In this document: positions 8,366 through 17,254 of the stretch, one piece after another
Layout: each line of letters opens with the position of its first letter
Position numbering within the stretch: the first letter of the stretch is position 1
NCBI GenBank assembly: GCA_963707235.1
Contig: CAVPPC010000004.1
Location: 186,001-250,000, forward strand
Source of the DNA: FEN-1191 sp963707235
Lineage (GTDB): Bacteria; Pseudomonadota; Gammaproteobacteria; Steroidobacterales; Steroidobacteraceae
Length of the DNA: 64,000 nucleotides
Direction of reading: 5' to 3'
Translations under genes and position numbers: made by a program
The notes under the pieces: generated by a model
What the model was told of the DNA's origin: nothing
The model's input: only the letters and a program-made list of their open reading frames with translations
Database searches by the model: none

Positions 8366-10219
8366 ATGGCCACGCTATCCCGCCGCGAGGCGCTCGCGGG
8401 TCTCACTGCCGCGCTCGCACTGGCCCGCACGCACGCATGGGCTGCGACTTCCACGACTGCCGTGCCCGCCGCCGCGCCGGGCGCTGATTCCGCGCGCGCC
8501 CTGCTCGATGAGCTCGCCTGGAAGCTGCTCGATCTCGATCCCCCGGGAGCCACGGCGCTCGGCGTCGACACTGGTGCGCATGCGGCGCTCCGTGGCCAGC
8601 TCGATGATCGCTCGTTCGCGGGCGTCGACAAGCAGCGCGCGCTGCTCGTCGATGGTCTGCGACGCGTGCGCGCCCTCCGCCATGTGCAGGTGGACGCCAC
8701 CACGCGCACTTCCCTCGAGGTGGTCGAGAGCGCGTTTGGCACCGCGCTCGAGGGCATGGCGCTGCCCTATGGCGTCGCCACGATCGGCAGCTGGCGCAAC
8801 ACGCCGTATGTGGTGATCCAGAACGTCGGCGGCTATCTGGATATGCCGCAAATGCTGGATGGCGACCAGCCCGTGCGCGATGCGGCTGACGCGGACGCTT
8901 ACCTAGCGCGGCTCGATGCGATGCCCGCACTCCTCGATGGCGAGCTCGAGCGTGCGCGCGCGGCGCGCGCGGCCGGTCTCATCGCGCCCGATTTCCTGCT
9001 GGACAAGACCATCACCGCGCTCTCGAGCAGCATCGCCGATGCCGCCCGGCCGGATGGATCGCTGATCGGTCCACTCGCGCGCAAGGCGCGCGCGGCGGCA
9101 CTCCGCGGCGACTGGACCGCGCACGCGACGGAGCTCGTCACGGCACGCGTCGTGCCCGCGCTCGAACGGCAACTGGCCGAGATCAAGGCGCAACGCGTGC
9201 GCGCCACATCCGCTGCCGGCATGGGCGCGCGCCCGCACGGAGCGGAGTGGTACGCGTGGGGGCTGCGCGCCAGCACCACGACGCGCCGCACGCCCGCGGA
9301 AATCCACGCGATGGGCGTGGCGCAGCTCGCCGAGCTGCACGTCCGCATGGACACCATCCTCAAGGGCTTCGGCCTCACGCAGGGCACGGTCGGCGCGCGC
9401 GCCGGCGAACTGCAGCGCCGTCCCGAGCTGAATTTTCCCGCCAACGATGAGGGTCGCGCGCAGATCGTGGCCTACATGCAATCGAAGATCGATGCGATTC
9501 GCCCGCGCCTGCCGCAGGCGTTCCGCGTTCTGGTGCGCGGCAACCTCGAGATCCATCGCCTGCCGCTCGCCGCGGAACCGGGTGCGCCCGCGGCCTATGG
9601 CGGACCCGGAACGATCGACGGCACGGTGCCCGGCAAGGTGTGGGTGAACCTGGGCGACCCCGCGATCCACAACAAGGTCACGATTCCCGACCTGATGTTC
9701 CACGAAGGCATCCCCGGCCACGTCTGGCAGGGCGAGTACGCGCAGCAGCTGCCGCTGATCCGCTCGATACTCGCCTTCAACGCCTACTCGGAAGGTTGGG
9801 CGCTTTACGCCGAGCAACTCGCCGACGAACTCGGCATGTACGACGGCGATCCTGCCGGCCGCCTCGGGTTTTTGATGGGGCTCTCGTGGCGCGCGGTGCG
9901 GCTGGTGATCGACACCGGCGTACACGCGATGGGCTGGACGCGCGATCGCGCGCTGGAGGAGTTCATCGCCGCGACTGGACTGCCGCACAGCAATGCGGTG
10001 AGCGAAGTGGAACGATACTGCGCATGGCCCGGCCAGGCCTGCGGCTACAAGGTCGGCCAGACGGAAATCCTCGCGCAACGCAGCCGCGCGCGCTCCGCGC
10101 TCGGCGCGAAATTCGACCTGCGCGATTTTGACCAGGCAGTGGTCGCAGGCGGCAACGTGCCGTTGGATGTGCTTGCCGCGAACGTGTCGCGGTACATCGA
10201 GGCGGCAAAGCGGGCGTGA
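8366..10219 (+). CDS. DUF885 family protein (putative zinc peptidase), exported
   Basis: About 617 residues. The N-terminus ATLSRREALAGLTAALALA looks like a signal peptide, possibly Tat-type with an SRR pair. The body matches DUF885: GGYLDMPQML, PAEIHAMGVAQLAELHVRM and the metallopeptidase-like motif FHEGIPGHVWQGEY near residue 450, followed by a conserved EGWALYAEQLADELG, which in related enzymes supplies the third metal ligand. Most DUF885 proteins I know read HEGxPGHH; here the second His of that pair is Val. The start at 8366 is chosen over 8162 because the longer frame overlaps the preceding gene entirely. Substrate unknown. Confidence 0.85.
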   Translation: MATLSRREALAGLTAALALARTHAWAATSTTAVPAAAPGADSARALLDELAWKLLDLDPPGATALGVDTGAHAALRGQLDDRSFAGVDKQRALLVDGLRRVRALRHVQVDATTRTSLEVVESAFGTALEGMALPYGVATIGSWRNTPYVVIQNVGGYLDMPQMLDGDQPVRDAADADAYLARLDAMPALLDGELERARAARAAGLIAPDFLLDKTITALSSSIADAARPDGSLIGPLARKARAAALRGDWTAHATELVTARVVPALERQLAEIKAQRVRATSAAGMGARPHGAEWYAWGLRASTTTRRTPAEIHAMGVAQLAELHVRMDTILKGFGLTQGTVGARAGELQRRPELNFPANDEGRAQIVAYMQSKIDAIRPRLPQAFRVLVRGNLEIHRLPLAAEPGAPAAYGGPGTIDGTVPGKVWVNLGDPAIHNKVTIPDLMFHEGIPGHVWQGEYAQQLPLIRSILAFNAYSEGWALYAEQLADELGMYDGDPAGRLGFLMGLSWRAVRLVIDTGVHAMGWTRDRALEEFIAATGLPHSNAVSEVERYCAWPGQACGYKVGQTEILAQRSRARSALGAKFDLRDFDQAVVAGGNVPLDVLAANVSRYIEAAKRA

Positions 10220-10240
10220 GGGCGTGCGCCGCCGGCGCCA

Positions 10241-10939
10241 CTACTGCATCATGGTTTGTCTTAAGGCCTCCACGCGCCGGACCGTGATGATCTTCACGGG
10301 TTTCACCAGCATCTGCCCCCGCATGACTGCACCGCCCGCATCGGGAGACCGCGGCATGGCCAGCAGCTGCCTGACGACATCCATGCCGCTCAGCACGTGA
10401 CCAAACACCGCGTAGCCCGGGTCGTCGTCCTTGCCGTCGAGATCGACGAGGTCGCCGATGACGATGAAGAACTCGGACGCGGCGGTGCCCGGCGCGCCGC
10501 GTGCCATCGACACCGCTCCGTCCACGTGATGGAGTCCGGTCATGGCCGGTGCTTCGTGCACGATGGGCTTGAAGGGCTGAAGGCGCGTGCCATACAGCCC
10601 GCCCTGCAGCATGCCGTACTTCCCGTCATCGCCGATCGGCACGGCGCGGTAGAACTGCGCGCCGTCGAAGCGCTTCTGATCGACGTAGTGCAGGAAGTTG
10701 GCGGTGGTCAAAGGCGCATGTGCAGGATCGAGCGCGAGCACGATGTCGCCTTGCGCGGTGTGCAGGCGCACTTGCACCGCAGGGACCACCGCGGGCGCCG
10801 ATACCACGGGCACCGCCGACGTTGCAGGTTGCGGGGCGGATTCGGTGGGAGCAGGCTCTTGTGTGCGCACGCCGCTGGTGCTGAAAGTGAACAGCAAGCC
10901 AATCAGCCATGCGGTTGTCGATGAAACGCTGCGGTGCAT
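10241..10939 (-). CDS. Peptidyl-prolyl cis-trans isomerase, cyclophilin type, exported
   Basis: 232 residues. An N-terminal hydrophobic signal (AWLIGLLFTFSTSG) is followed by a Pro/Ala-rich linker and a cyclophilin domain from about residue 57. Recognisable elements are VRLHTAQGDIVLALDP, FYRAVPIG, the SMARGAPGTAASEFFI core and FGHVLSGMDVV. It would catalyse proline isomerisation to help folding in the periplasm. It is shorter in its loops than PpiA but keeps the overall order. It is convergent with the DUF885 gene and divergent from the serine hydrolase at 11031. Confidence 0.9.
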   Translation of the reverse strand: MHRSVSSTTAWLIGLLFTFSTSGVRTQEPAPTESAPQPATSAVPVVSAPAVVPAVQVRLHTAQGDIVLALDPAHAPLTTANFLHYVDQKRFDGAQFYRAVPIGDDGKYGMLQGGLYGTRLQPFKPIVHEAPAMTGLHHVDGAVSMARGAPGTAASEFFIVIGDLVDLDGKDDDPGYAVFGHVLSGMDVVRQLLAMPRSPDAGGAVMRGQMLVKPVKIITVRRVEALRQTMMQ

Positions 10940-11030
10940 ACGCTGCTCTGCATCGGGCGCGCCGCGCCCAGTGCCGGCTACTGTATCTGTTCGCCGCTGA
11001 AGCTACTATGCCTCTCGAGGGGCCCGTAAA

Positions 11031-12224
11031 ATGTACACAAGACTCTTCGCTGCATCGATGCTCGCGTTCTTGGCCGCGAGCGCATGGGCCGCCGCCACGC
11101 CGCGCTCCGACATCTTCCAGCTCTACAGCGGCCAGCTGCATCCGGACGAGGAAGTCCGGCAGCTCGCGCACAGCGATGCGTTGCTGCCATCCAGCAAGGT
11201 GGCACACGGCGCGCATGCGCGACCCTTGCCCCCAGCGACCCACGCGCTTCGTGACCTGCGCTTCACATCCGGCGGCAGGAGTTACGACCTGCACGATTTC
11301 CTGGCGCTCGACCGCGTTGCGGGGTTGCTGATGCTGAAGGATGGGCGCGTGGCCTACGAAGACTACGAGCTGGGCGCAAATCCCGGCACGCACTGGTTCT
11401 CGGCCTCGGTGGCGAAGTCGGTCACCTCCACGCTGGTCGGCGCCGCGGTGCAGGACGGAAGCATCACCAGCCTGGATGACCCGATCAGTCGTTACCTGCC
11501 GATCATGAACCAGGGAGCCTATGCAATGGTCACGATCCGCCAGGCCTTGCAGATGAGCTCGGGCGTGCAGTGGAACGAAGCGTATGCGCAGGAGACTTCG
11601 GATCGTCGGCAGCTGTTGAACCTGCAGCTCGCCCGGAAACCGGGATCGATGCTGCGGTACATGAGCGAGCGCAAGTCAGCGGCTGCTCCCGGCACTCTTT
11701 GGCACTACAACACGGGCGAAGCCTTTGTTGTAGGCGCGGTCCTCGAATCCGCCACGCACCAGTCCCTCGCGCAGATACTGTCGGAGAAAATCTGGAAACC
11801 CTGGGGCATGGAGAGCGACGCTACCTGGTGGACCGAATCTCCCGGCGGCATGGGGTTCGGCGGCGGTGGCATGTCGGCTACGCTGCGTGACTACGCGCGC
11901 TTTGGCCTGTTCGTCATGAACGATGGCGTCATCGACGGACGACGCGTCGTGCCGGCCGGCTGGTTCGACGAAGCGGGCAGCCGCAAGAAGATCGGCGATG
12001 CCTGGGTGGACTACGGCTACTACTGGTGGATTCCGCCGCAGAATCAACCGCCGCATGCCGGAGCGTTCGAGGCCATCGGCATCTTCGGCCAGTACCTGTA
12101 CGTCAATCGGCGCGAGCACGTGGTGATCGCGGTCCTGAGTGCGCAGCCGAAAGCGGAAGGGATGGAGCCCATTCCCAGCGACGACTTCTTCGCGGCGGTG
12201 GTGCAGGCGCTCCACGTGCATTGA
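11031..12224 (+). CDS. Serine hydrolase of the beta-lactamase / class C family, exported
   Basis: 397 residues with a signal peptide ending near AWAAA. The SxxK motif is SVAK (Ser about 126, Lys about 129) and the YxN motif is YNT in LWHYNTGEA, as in class C beta-lactamases, DD-peptidases, esterases and 6-aminohexanoate-dimer hydrolases. GGMGFGGGGMSATLRDYARFG is typical of the esterase/NylB-like branch. An AGGGG ribosome site precedes the ATG. Its real substrate is not decidable; a cell-wall peptide, ester or amide is likely, and beta-lactam resistance should not be inferred from this alone. Confidence 0.85.
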   Translation: MYTRLFAASMLAFLAASAWAAATPRSDIFQLYSGQLHPDEEVRQLAHSDALLPSSKVAHGAHARPLPPATHALRDLRFTSGGRSYDLHDFLALDRVAGLLMLKDGRVAYEDYELGANPGTHWFSASVAKSVTSTLVGAAVQDGSITSLDDPISRYLPIMNQGAYAMVTIRQALQMSSGVQWNEAYAQETSDRRQLLNLQLARKPGSMLRYMSERKSAAAPGTLWHYNTGEAFVVGAVLESATHQSLAQILSEKIWKPWGMESDATWWTESPGGMGFGGGGMSATLRDYARFGLFVMNDGVIDGRRVVPAGWFDEAGSRKKIGDAWVDYGYYWWIPPQNQPPHAGAFEAIGIFGQYLYVNRREHVVIAVLSAQPKAEGMEPIPSDDFFAAVVQALHVH

Positions 12225-12237
12225 TCGGGCACAATAC

Positions 12238-13101
12238 CTATTCAATGTTCTGCACCTGCTCGCGCATCTGCTCGATCGCGACCTTCATCTCGACCGAGAT
12301 GCGCGTGGTCTCCAGGTCCTGCGACTTCGACGCCAGCGTATTCGCTTCGCGATTGAACTCCTGCAGCAGAAAATCCAGGCGCCGTCCTGCCGCTTCGGGC
12401 GCCGCGAGCGTGCGGCGCGCCTCTTCTATATGCCCGGTGAGCCGATCCAGTTCTTCGGCGACATCGAGCCGGTGCAGCAGCAACACGATCTCCTGCTCGA
12501 TGCGTTCCTGGTTGAGTTCGCCGCCGAGTTCGGCCAGCCGCTCCTCGAGCCGGGCGCGCACACGCGCCAGCACCTCGGGCAATCGCGCGCGTACCTGCGC
12601 GATCAGCGCGGCGAGCGCATCGCAGCGTTGCACGATCAGCTCGCCGAGTCGTTGACCCTCGCGAGCACGGGCCGCACTCAAGCCGGCAACGGCGGCGGCG
12701 AAGATATCCTGCACGGCCGCTGCGAGCGCTTCTGGATCTGCCTGCTCTTCGCGCAGCACGCCGGGCCAGCGCAGCAGGTCGATCACATTGATCTGCCCCG
12801 AGGCGCCCGGCAGTTGTTGGGCGAGCGCCCGGCTCCGCTCCAGCAGCGGTTTGAGCGCGGCCTCGTCGACTGCCAACGCGGCAGCCACGGGAGCGCGATG
12901 CTGAATGGTGCAGTCCACCTTGCCGCGGCGCAGCTCTTTGGAAAGCGCGTGGCGAAGGTCTGATTCGAGGGCGCGGCAGCTGTCGGGCAGGCGCACGGTG
13001 GCGTCCAGAAAGCGGTGATTGACGCTGCGGATCTCGCACACCAGGGTGCCGTAGGCGCCGCTCCGCTCGAGGCGGGCAAAGCCGGTCATGCTGGAGATCA
13101 T
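12238..13101 (-). CDS. YicC/YloC family endoribonuclease
   Basis: 287 residues with the characteristic N-terminus MISSMTGFAR and CEIRSVNHRFLD, and a C-terminus with FLLQEFNREANTLASKSQD and the terminal VEMKVAIEQMREQVQNIE. YicC proteins are reported endoribonucleases affecting small RNA stability and stationary-phase survival. The gene is divergent from the PP2C gene, with only 62 bp between their starts. In proteobacteria yicC usually lies next to rph or gmk, consistent with the rph located just across the divergent region. Confidence 0.93.
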   Translation of the reverse strand: MISSMTGFARLERSGAYGTLVCEIRSVNHRFLDATVRLPDSCRALESDLRHALSKELRRGKVDCTIQHRAPVAAALAVDEAALKPLLERSRALAQQLPGASGQINVIDLLRWPGVLREEQADPEALAAAVQDIFAAAVAGLSAARAREGQRLGELIVQRCDALAALIAQVRARLPEVLARVRARLEERLAELGGELNQERIEQEIVLLLHRLDVAEELDRLTGHIEEARRTLAAPEAAGRRLDFLLQEFNREANTLASKSQDLETTRISVEMKVAIEQMREQVQNIE

Positions 13102-13163
13102 GGGTGCTGGGGCCGTCTATGATATAAAGCCGCCCCAGTCTAACTCATTGATTTGGAGCCCGC

Positions 13164-13907
13164 TTGCGCGTCGAACACGCCGAACTCAGCCTGCTGGGCG
13201 CGCGCGAAACCAATCAGGATCGCGTCGGCGCGGTGGTCGGCAATGAAGCCGCGCTGATGATTGCCGTTGACGGCATGGGCGGGCATGCCGAGGGGGAGCG
13301 TGCCGCGGAGATCGCGCTGCAGGTCACCGGTCAGCGCTTCAAGGCCGCGCCGGCGCCGCTGCTCGATCCGCTCGGATTTTTGCACCTGGCGCTCGGCGCC
13401 GCGCACCAGCATATCGTCGGCATCGGCTCCGACATGCCGCTCGAGAACCGGCCGCGCGCCACGATCGCGCTGTGCCTGGTGCAGCGCGCCTCGGCTTACT
13501 GGGGACACGTCGGCGACAGCCGCGCCTATCATTTGCGCAACGGCAAAGTCGTCGCCCGCACGCGTGATCACAGTCATGTGGAGTTGCTGGTGCGCGAGGG
13601 CGTCATTCAAGCCGACCAGGCACAGGCGCATCCGATGCGCAACTTCGTCGAGTCCTGCCTCGGTGGCGAACTGCTGTTGCCGGAGATGGACGTCAGCCGC
13701 CGTCACGCGCTCGAGCCGGGCGATGTGCTGCTGGTCTGCACCGACGGCCTGTGGGCCGGCCTCAGCGATTCCAACGTGGCGGCCGCGTTCGCGCAAGCCG
13801 GACAACCGCTCGCCGAAGCACTGAGCGCGCTCGGCGCGCAGGCCGTGGCGGCGACCGGTGCTTCATCCGACAATACTTCCGCCGTCGCCCTGCGTTTCCT
13901 GGAGTAG
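13164..13907 (+). CDS. PP2C-family protein serine/threonine phosphatase
   Basis: 247 residues. Metal-binding motifs of the PPM/PP2C family are present in order: NQDR near residue 16, VDGMGGH near 33-39, GDSRAY near 118, CTDGLW near 195 and SDNTSAV at the end. It would remove phosphate from Ser/Thr residues of cytoplasmic proteins. The start is TTG at 13164 with GGAG a few bases upstream; no in-frame ATG fits better. The stop is followed after four bases by rph, so the two are probably co-transcribed. No partner Ser/Thr kinase gene lies in this window. Confidence 0.9.
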   Translation: MRVEHAELSLLGARETNQDRVGAVVGNEAALMIAVDGMGGHAEGERAAEIALQVTGQRFKAAPAPLLDPLGFLHLALGAAHQHIVGIGSDMPLENRPRATIALCLVQRASAYWGHVGDSRAYHLRNGKVVARTRDHSHVELLVREGVIQADQAQAHPMRNFVESCLGGELLLPEMDVSRRHALEPGDVLLVCTDGLWAGLSDSNVAAAFAQAGQPLAEALSALGAQAVAATGASSDNTSAVALRFLE

Positions 13908-13911
13908 CAAC

Positions 13912-14634
13912 ATGCCCGCCCGCCGCAACGATCGCGCAGCCGACGCATTGCGCGCTGTGCGCTTCACCCGTCATTTCACGCGCCACGCGGAAGGTTCGGT
14001 GCTGGTCGAATTCGGCGACACGCGCGTGCTGTGCACCGCCAGCGTCGAGGAAGGCGTGCCGGGATTCCTGCGCGGCAAGGGCCAGGGCTGGGTGACTGCC
14101 GAGTACGGCATGCTGCCGCGCGCCACGCACACGCGCAGCGCGCGCGAGGCCGCACGCGGCAAGCAGACCGGCCGCACGCAGGAGATCCAGCGATTGATCG
14201 GACGTTCGCTCCGCGCCGTGGTCGATCTGCGCGCGCTCGGCGAGCGCACCGTTACGCTCGACTGCGATGTGCTGCAGGCGGATGGCGGCACGCGCACCGC
14301 GGCGATCACCGGCAGTTTCGTGGCGCTCGCGGATGCGATCGAAGCACTGCGCGCGCGCCGCGCGTTGAACGCCAGCCCGCTGCACGGCCAGGTCGCCGCG
14401 GTCTCGGTTGGCATCGTCGGCGGCGTGCCGGTGCTCGATCTCGACTACGGCGAAGACTCGGAAGCCGAGACCGACATGAACGTGGTGATGAACAATGGTG
14501 GCGCCTTCATTGAAGTGCAGGGCACGGCCGAGGGCCACGCGTTCCGCCGCCACGAGCTCGATGCGCTGCTGAACCTCGCGGTCGCGGGCACCGCTGAATT
14601 GTGTTCACTGCAGTCGCAGGCGCTGGCCGACTAG
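13912..14634 (+). CDS. rph: Ribonuclease PH
   Basis: 240 residues covering the whole RNase PH family. Diagnostic segments are VEFGDTRVLCTASVEEGVP, the phosphate-site region KQTGRTQEIQRLIGRSLR and LDCDVLQADGGTRTAAITG, followed by MNVVMN and FIEVQGTAEG. The enzyme trims tRNA 3' ends phosphorolytically and takes part in rRNA turnover. The ATG at 13912 is placed so that the GGAG in the last codons of the PP2C gene serves as ribosome site. rph and the next gene rdgB are neighbours in many gammaproteobacteria. Confidence 0.96.
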   Translation: MPARRNDRAADALRAVRFTRHFTRHAEGSVLVEFGDTRVLCTASVEEGVPGFLRGKGQGWVTAEYGMLPRATHTRSAREAARGKQTGRTQEIQRLIGRSLRAVVDLRALGERTVTLDCDVLQADGGTRTAAITGSFVALADAIEALRARRALNASPLHGQVAAVSVGIVGGVPVLDLDYGEDSEAETDMNVVMNNGGAFIEVQGTAEGHAFRRHELDALLNLAVAGTAELCSLQSQALAD

Positions 14635-14671
14635 GCGCCTGCAACCTTAGGACTCGCCGCAGCACACGGTC

Positions 14672-15265
14672 ATGAGAGTCGTACTCGCAACCGCGAACCC
14701 AGGCAAGCAGCGCGAGTTCGCCACGCTGCTCGCGCCGCGCGGCTTCGAGCTGGTGATGCAATCAGACCTCGGCATCACCAGCATCGATGAGACGGGCAAC
14801 ACCTTCGAGGACAACGCCTTGTTGAAGGCGCGCCACGCGGCGGCGATGGCAGGGATTCCGGCACTGGCGGACGATTCGGGTCTCGAAGTGGACGCGCTCG
14901 GCGGGCGGCCCGGCGTGTGGTCGGCGCGCTTCGCAGGCACAGGCGCAACCGACGAGCAGAACAACGCACGCTTGATCGCCGACCTTGCCGGCGTTGCCGA
15001 CGAAAAGCGCACGGCGCGCTACCGCTGCGTGCTGGCGCTGGTGCGCAGCGAGCGCGACACGCATCCGATACTCGCCCAGGGCAGCTGGGAAGGACGCATC
15101 GGCCATGAACCGATCGGCAGCGGCGGCTTTGGCTACGACCCTTATTTCATACCGGTGGGACTCAACTGCACGGCGGCCGAACTGAGCCCGGCGCGCAAGA
15201 ACGCGCTCAGTCACCGCGGCGCAGCGTTGCGCGACCTGATCACGCGGTTGGCCACTTGGGCCTGA
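14672..15265 (+). CDS. rdgB: XTP/dITP diphosphatase (RdgB/HAM1)
   Basis: 197 residues, the usual family length. Motifs: the N-terminal LATANPGK nucleotide-binding turn, ETGNTFEDNALLKA, ADDSGLEVDALGGRPGVWSARFAG with the catalytic Asp, GFGYDPYF and the terminal KNALSHRGAAL. It hydrolyses ITP, dITP and XTP to monophosphates, keeping deaminated purines out of DNA. It lies 37 bp after rph, and its end overlaps the TTG start assigned to hemW. Confidence 0.96.
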   Translation: MRVVLATANPGKQREFATLLAPRGFELVMQSDLGITSIDETGNTFEDNALLKARHAAAMAGIPALADDSGLEVDALGGRPGVWSARFAGTGATDEQNNARLIADLAGVADEKRTARYRCVLALVRSERDTHPILAQGSWEGRIGHEPIGSGGFGYDPYFIPVGLNCTAAELSPARKNALSHRGAALRDLITRLATWA

Positions 15266-16485
15266 ACGCACCGGCCGCCGGCACCTTGGCCAGCAGCGCG
15301 CCGCCGCTCGCGCTGTACCTGCATTTCCCGTGGTGCGTGCGCAAGTGCCCGTATTGCGATTTCAACTCGCACACGCTGCAGGGCGAGTTGCCGCAGCAAG
15401 CCTATCTGGATGCGCTGCTCGCTGACCTCGACGCGCAGCTGCCGCAAGTCGGCGCGCGAGCGATCGTCAGCCTGTTCCTCGGCGGCGGCACGCCGAGCCT
15501 GTTCACCCCCGATGCGCTCGCCCGCCTCTTCGAGCAGATACGTACGCGCACCGTGATCGCAGTGGACGCCGAGATCACGCTCGAGGCCAATCCCGGCACG
15601 ATCGAGCGCGGGCGCTTCGCCGATTACCGCGCCGCCGGCATCAACCGCGTCTCGCTCGGCGCGCAGAGTTTCGCGCCCGCGCAGCTCGAAGTGCTCGGGC
15701 GCATCCACAGCGTGCAGGACACGCACGCGGCCGTGGCCGAGCTGCGCGCGGCGGGGATCGACAACTTCAACCTCGACCTGATGTACGCGCTGCCCGGCCA
15801 GAACCTGGATGGCGCGCTCGCCGACCTGCGAACCGCGATCGAGCTGCAGCCGGCGCACATCTCGCACTACCAGCTGACGATGGAGCCGGGCACCGTGTTC
15901 GGCGGCCGTCCGCCCGCGGGGCTCCCGGATGACGAGCTCGCTTACTCAATGCAGCGCGCCTGCCAGGATGAACTTGCGCTCGCCGGTTACGTGCAATACG
16001 AAACCTCCGCCTACGCGCGCGGCGGCGCGCAGTGCGCGCACAACCTCAACTACTGGCGCTTCGGCGATTACCTCGGCATTGGCGCAGGCGCACACGGCAA
16101 GCTCACGCAGCTCGCGGCTCCTGTGACCAGCGCGGACGGCGCCACGCTCGCGATCGCGCGCACCGTGCGCGAACGCGAGCCGCGCCGCTACCTCGCGCGC
16201 GGACACCGCGATGCGCCGGCCACGACCGCCGTGCCGCGCGCCGACCTGCCGTTCGAATTCATGATGAACGCCCTGCGGCTCGTGGACGGGTTCGATGAAT
16301 CGCTGTTCGAAGCGCGCACCGGCCTCCCATTTATAGAGGCCGCGGGGCCGCTCGAGGCGCTCGCGGGACGCCGCTTGATGGAATCCGACGCCGGTTTGCC
16401 AGGAAAGTGGCGGCCGAGCGAATTGGGCCGGCGCTTTCTTAATGATGCGATTGCCGAATTTTTGCCAACGCGGCCCGGAACTTAG
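15256..16485 (+). CDS. hemW: Radical SAM heme chaperone HemW
   Basis: 409 residues. The radical SAM cluster motif is C-x3-C-x2-C at about residues 27, 31 and 34 (FPWCVRKCPYC), followed by FLGGGTPSLF, LEANPGT and RVSLGAQSF. The C-terminal HemN-type region is present (FEFMMNALRL, LFEARTG). HemW is a heme-binding chaperone that was long misnamed as coproporphyrinogen oxidase; the cysteine spacing fits HemW. The start is uncertain: TTG 15256 overlaps rdgB by ten bases and no ATG lies before the conserved PLALYLHFPWC. Confidence 0.94.
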   Translation: MGLNAPAAGTLASSAPPLALYLHFPWCVRKCPYCDFNSHTLQGELPQQAYLDALLADLDAQLPQVGARAIVSLFLGGGTPSLFTPDALARLFEQIRTRTVIAVDAEITLEANPGTIERGRFADYRAAGINRVSLGAQSFAPAQLEVLGRIHSVQDTHAAVAELRAAGIDNFNLDLMYALPGQNLDGALADLRTAIELQPAHISHYQLTMEPGTVFGGRPPAGLPDDELAYSMQRACQDELALAGYVQYETSAYARGGAQCAHNLNYWRFGDYLGIGAGAHGKLTQLAAPVTSADGATLAIARTVREREPRRYLARGHRDAPATTAVPRADLPFEFMMNALRLVDGFDESLFEARTGLPFIEAAGPLEALAGRRLMESDAGLPGKWRPSELGRRFLNDAIAEFLPTRPGT

Positions 16486-16852
16486 GACAACCGCTGCAGT
16501 TTCTCGCACTCTTATACACAGACAGCCAGACGCTCAACCGGAAATTAGCCCATTACGCGCGACACTGCAGGCCCAATGGCATTTGACCTACGTAAGCCAT
16601 TGATTCATTAGCCTGTAATGCCATGGTCATTTTCTGTCCAAAGCGAAAGATATGCAGAAATCGCGTATATCTGGGCCCTGCGGGGCGATGTTACGCACAG
16701 AGTTATCCCCAGATTTTGTGGATAAATACCTCACGGATCCGTCCCTGGGGCCGGCTACTTGTCCGGCGGGGCCACTGGGGGCTAGACTGCGCGCCCTTTT
16801 TATTCCAACCGGCGCCCCCACTTAGGTTGCCGGACCAGCAGCAGGTGTCGCC
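16486..16852. promoter_or_regulatory. 367-bp intergenic region with four DnaA-box-like sites
   Basis: No credible gene is present between hemW and rpmE. Two exact matches to TTATNCACA are visible: TTATACACA at 16512-16520 and TTATCCACA on the minus strand at 16717-16725. Two one-mismatch matches lie next to the latter: TTACGCACA at 16691-16699 and TTATCCCCA at 16703-16711. The region is visibly less GC-rich than its neighbours. An 8-bp inverted repeat (ATGGCATT / AATGCCAT) spans 16576-16625. Binding by DnaA is an inference from the consensus. Confidence 0.55.
16759..16788 (+). promoter_or_regulatory. Candidate sigma-70 promoter for rpmE
   Basis: TTGTCC at 16759-16764 and TAGACT at 16783-16788 are separated by 18 bp, giving a leader of about 55-60 bases before rpmE. 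The elements match the sigma-70 consensus at most positions. It sits 34 bp downstream of the DnaA-box cluster. Confidence 0.45.
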
Positions 16853-17071
16853 ATGAAAGCAGCCACTCATCCCGACTACGCCGAGATCACGGTGACCTGC
16901 AGCTGTGGCAACAGCTTCAAGACGCGCTCGACCGTGGGCCGCGATCTGCAGGTCGACGTCTGCTCGAACTGCCATCCGTTCTACACCGGCAAGCAGAAGA
17001 TGGTCGACACCGCCGGCCGCGTCGATAAATTCCGCAAGAAATACGCCGCTGCTGCTGCAGCGCCGCGCTGA
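16853..17071 (+). CDS. rpmE: 50S ribosomal protein L31, zinc-binding type
   Basis: 72 residues, the normal length. The four cysteines of the zinc-containing (C+) form are present: CSC near residues 16-18 and CSNC near 37-40, followed by the HPFYTGKQ signature. The last residues are an alanine-rich tail. L31 bridges the ribosomal subunits. C+ forms serve as the zinc-replete version; no C- paralogue lies in this window. Confidence 0.97.
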   Translation: MKAATHPDYAEITVTCSCGNSFKTRSTVGRDLQVDVCSNCHPFYTGKQKMVDTAGRVDKFRKKYAAAAAAPR

Positions 17072-17202
17072 ATTTCGCCGCCACTCGCGTCCGCCCCGCT
17101 CCTACGCGGCAGTGCACTGTTCAGGTGCGCCCGTTCAAGTCGCGTGGCGCGCGGCCGATACCTTGATTCCATGAAGCGCACATGTAACGCTGCGGATTAA
17201 TG

Positions 17203-17219
17203 CGCCGCATTGTGCGGCG
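17203..17219. other. Short GC-rich hairpin upstream of gltA
   Basis: A perfect 7-bp stem (CGCCGCA / TGCGGCG) with a 3-base loop lies 35 bp before the gltA start. There is no following T-run, so it is a weak terminator at best and may be a leader hairpin. Confidence 0.3.
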
Positions 17220-17254
17220 TTCGTCCCCACAGACAAATTTCAGGCGGCGGTGCG

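Noticed and set aside
11031..12224. Beta-lactamase resistance gene
   Set aside because: The SxxK/YxN fold is shared with esterases and peptidases; nothing here shows beta-lactam activity.
16500..16780. Small RNA or riboswitch before rpmE
   Set aside because: Only an 8-bp inverted repeat and the DnaA-like sites are visible; no stem array, terminator or known riboswitch core.
16486..16852. Chromosome origin of replication
   Set aside because: DnaA boxes are present, but dnaA, dnaN, gidA or rpmH are not near, and no AT-rich unwinding repeats were seen.
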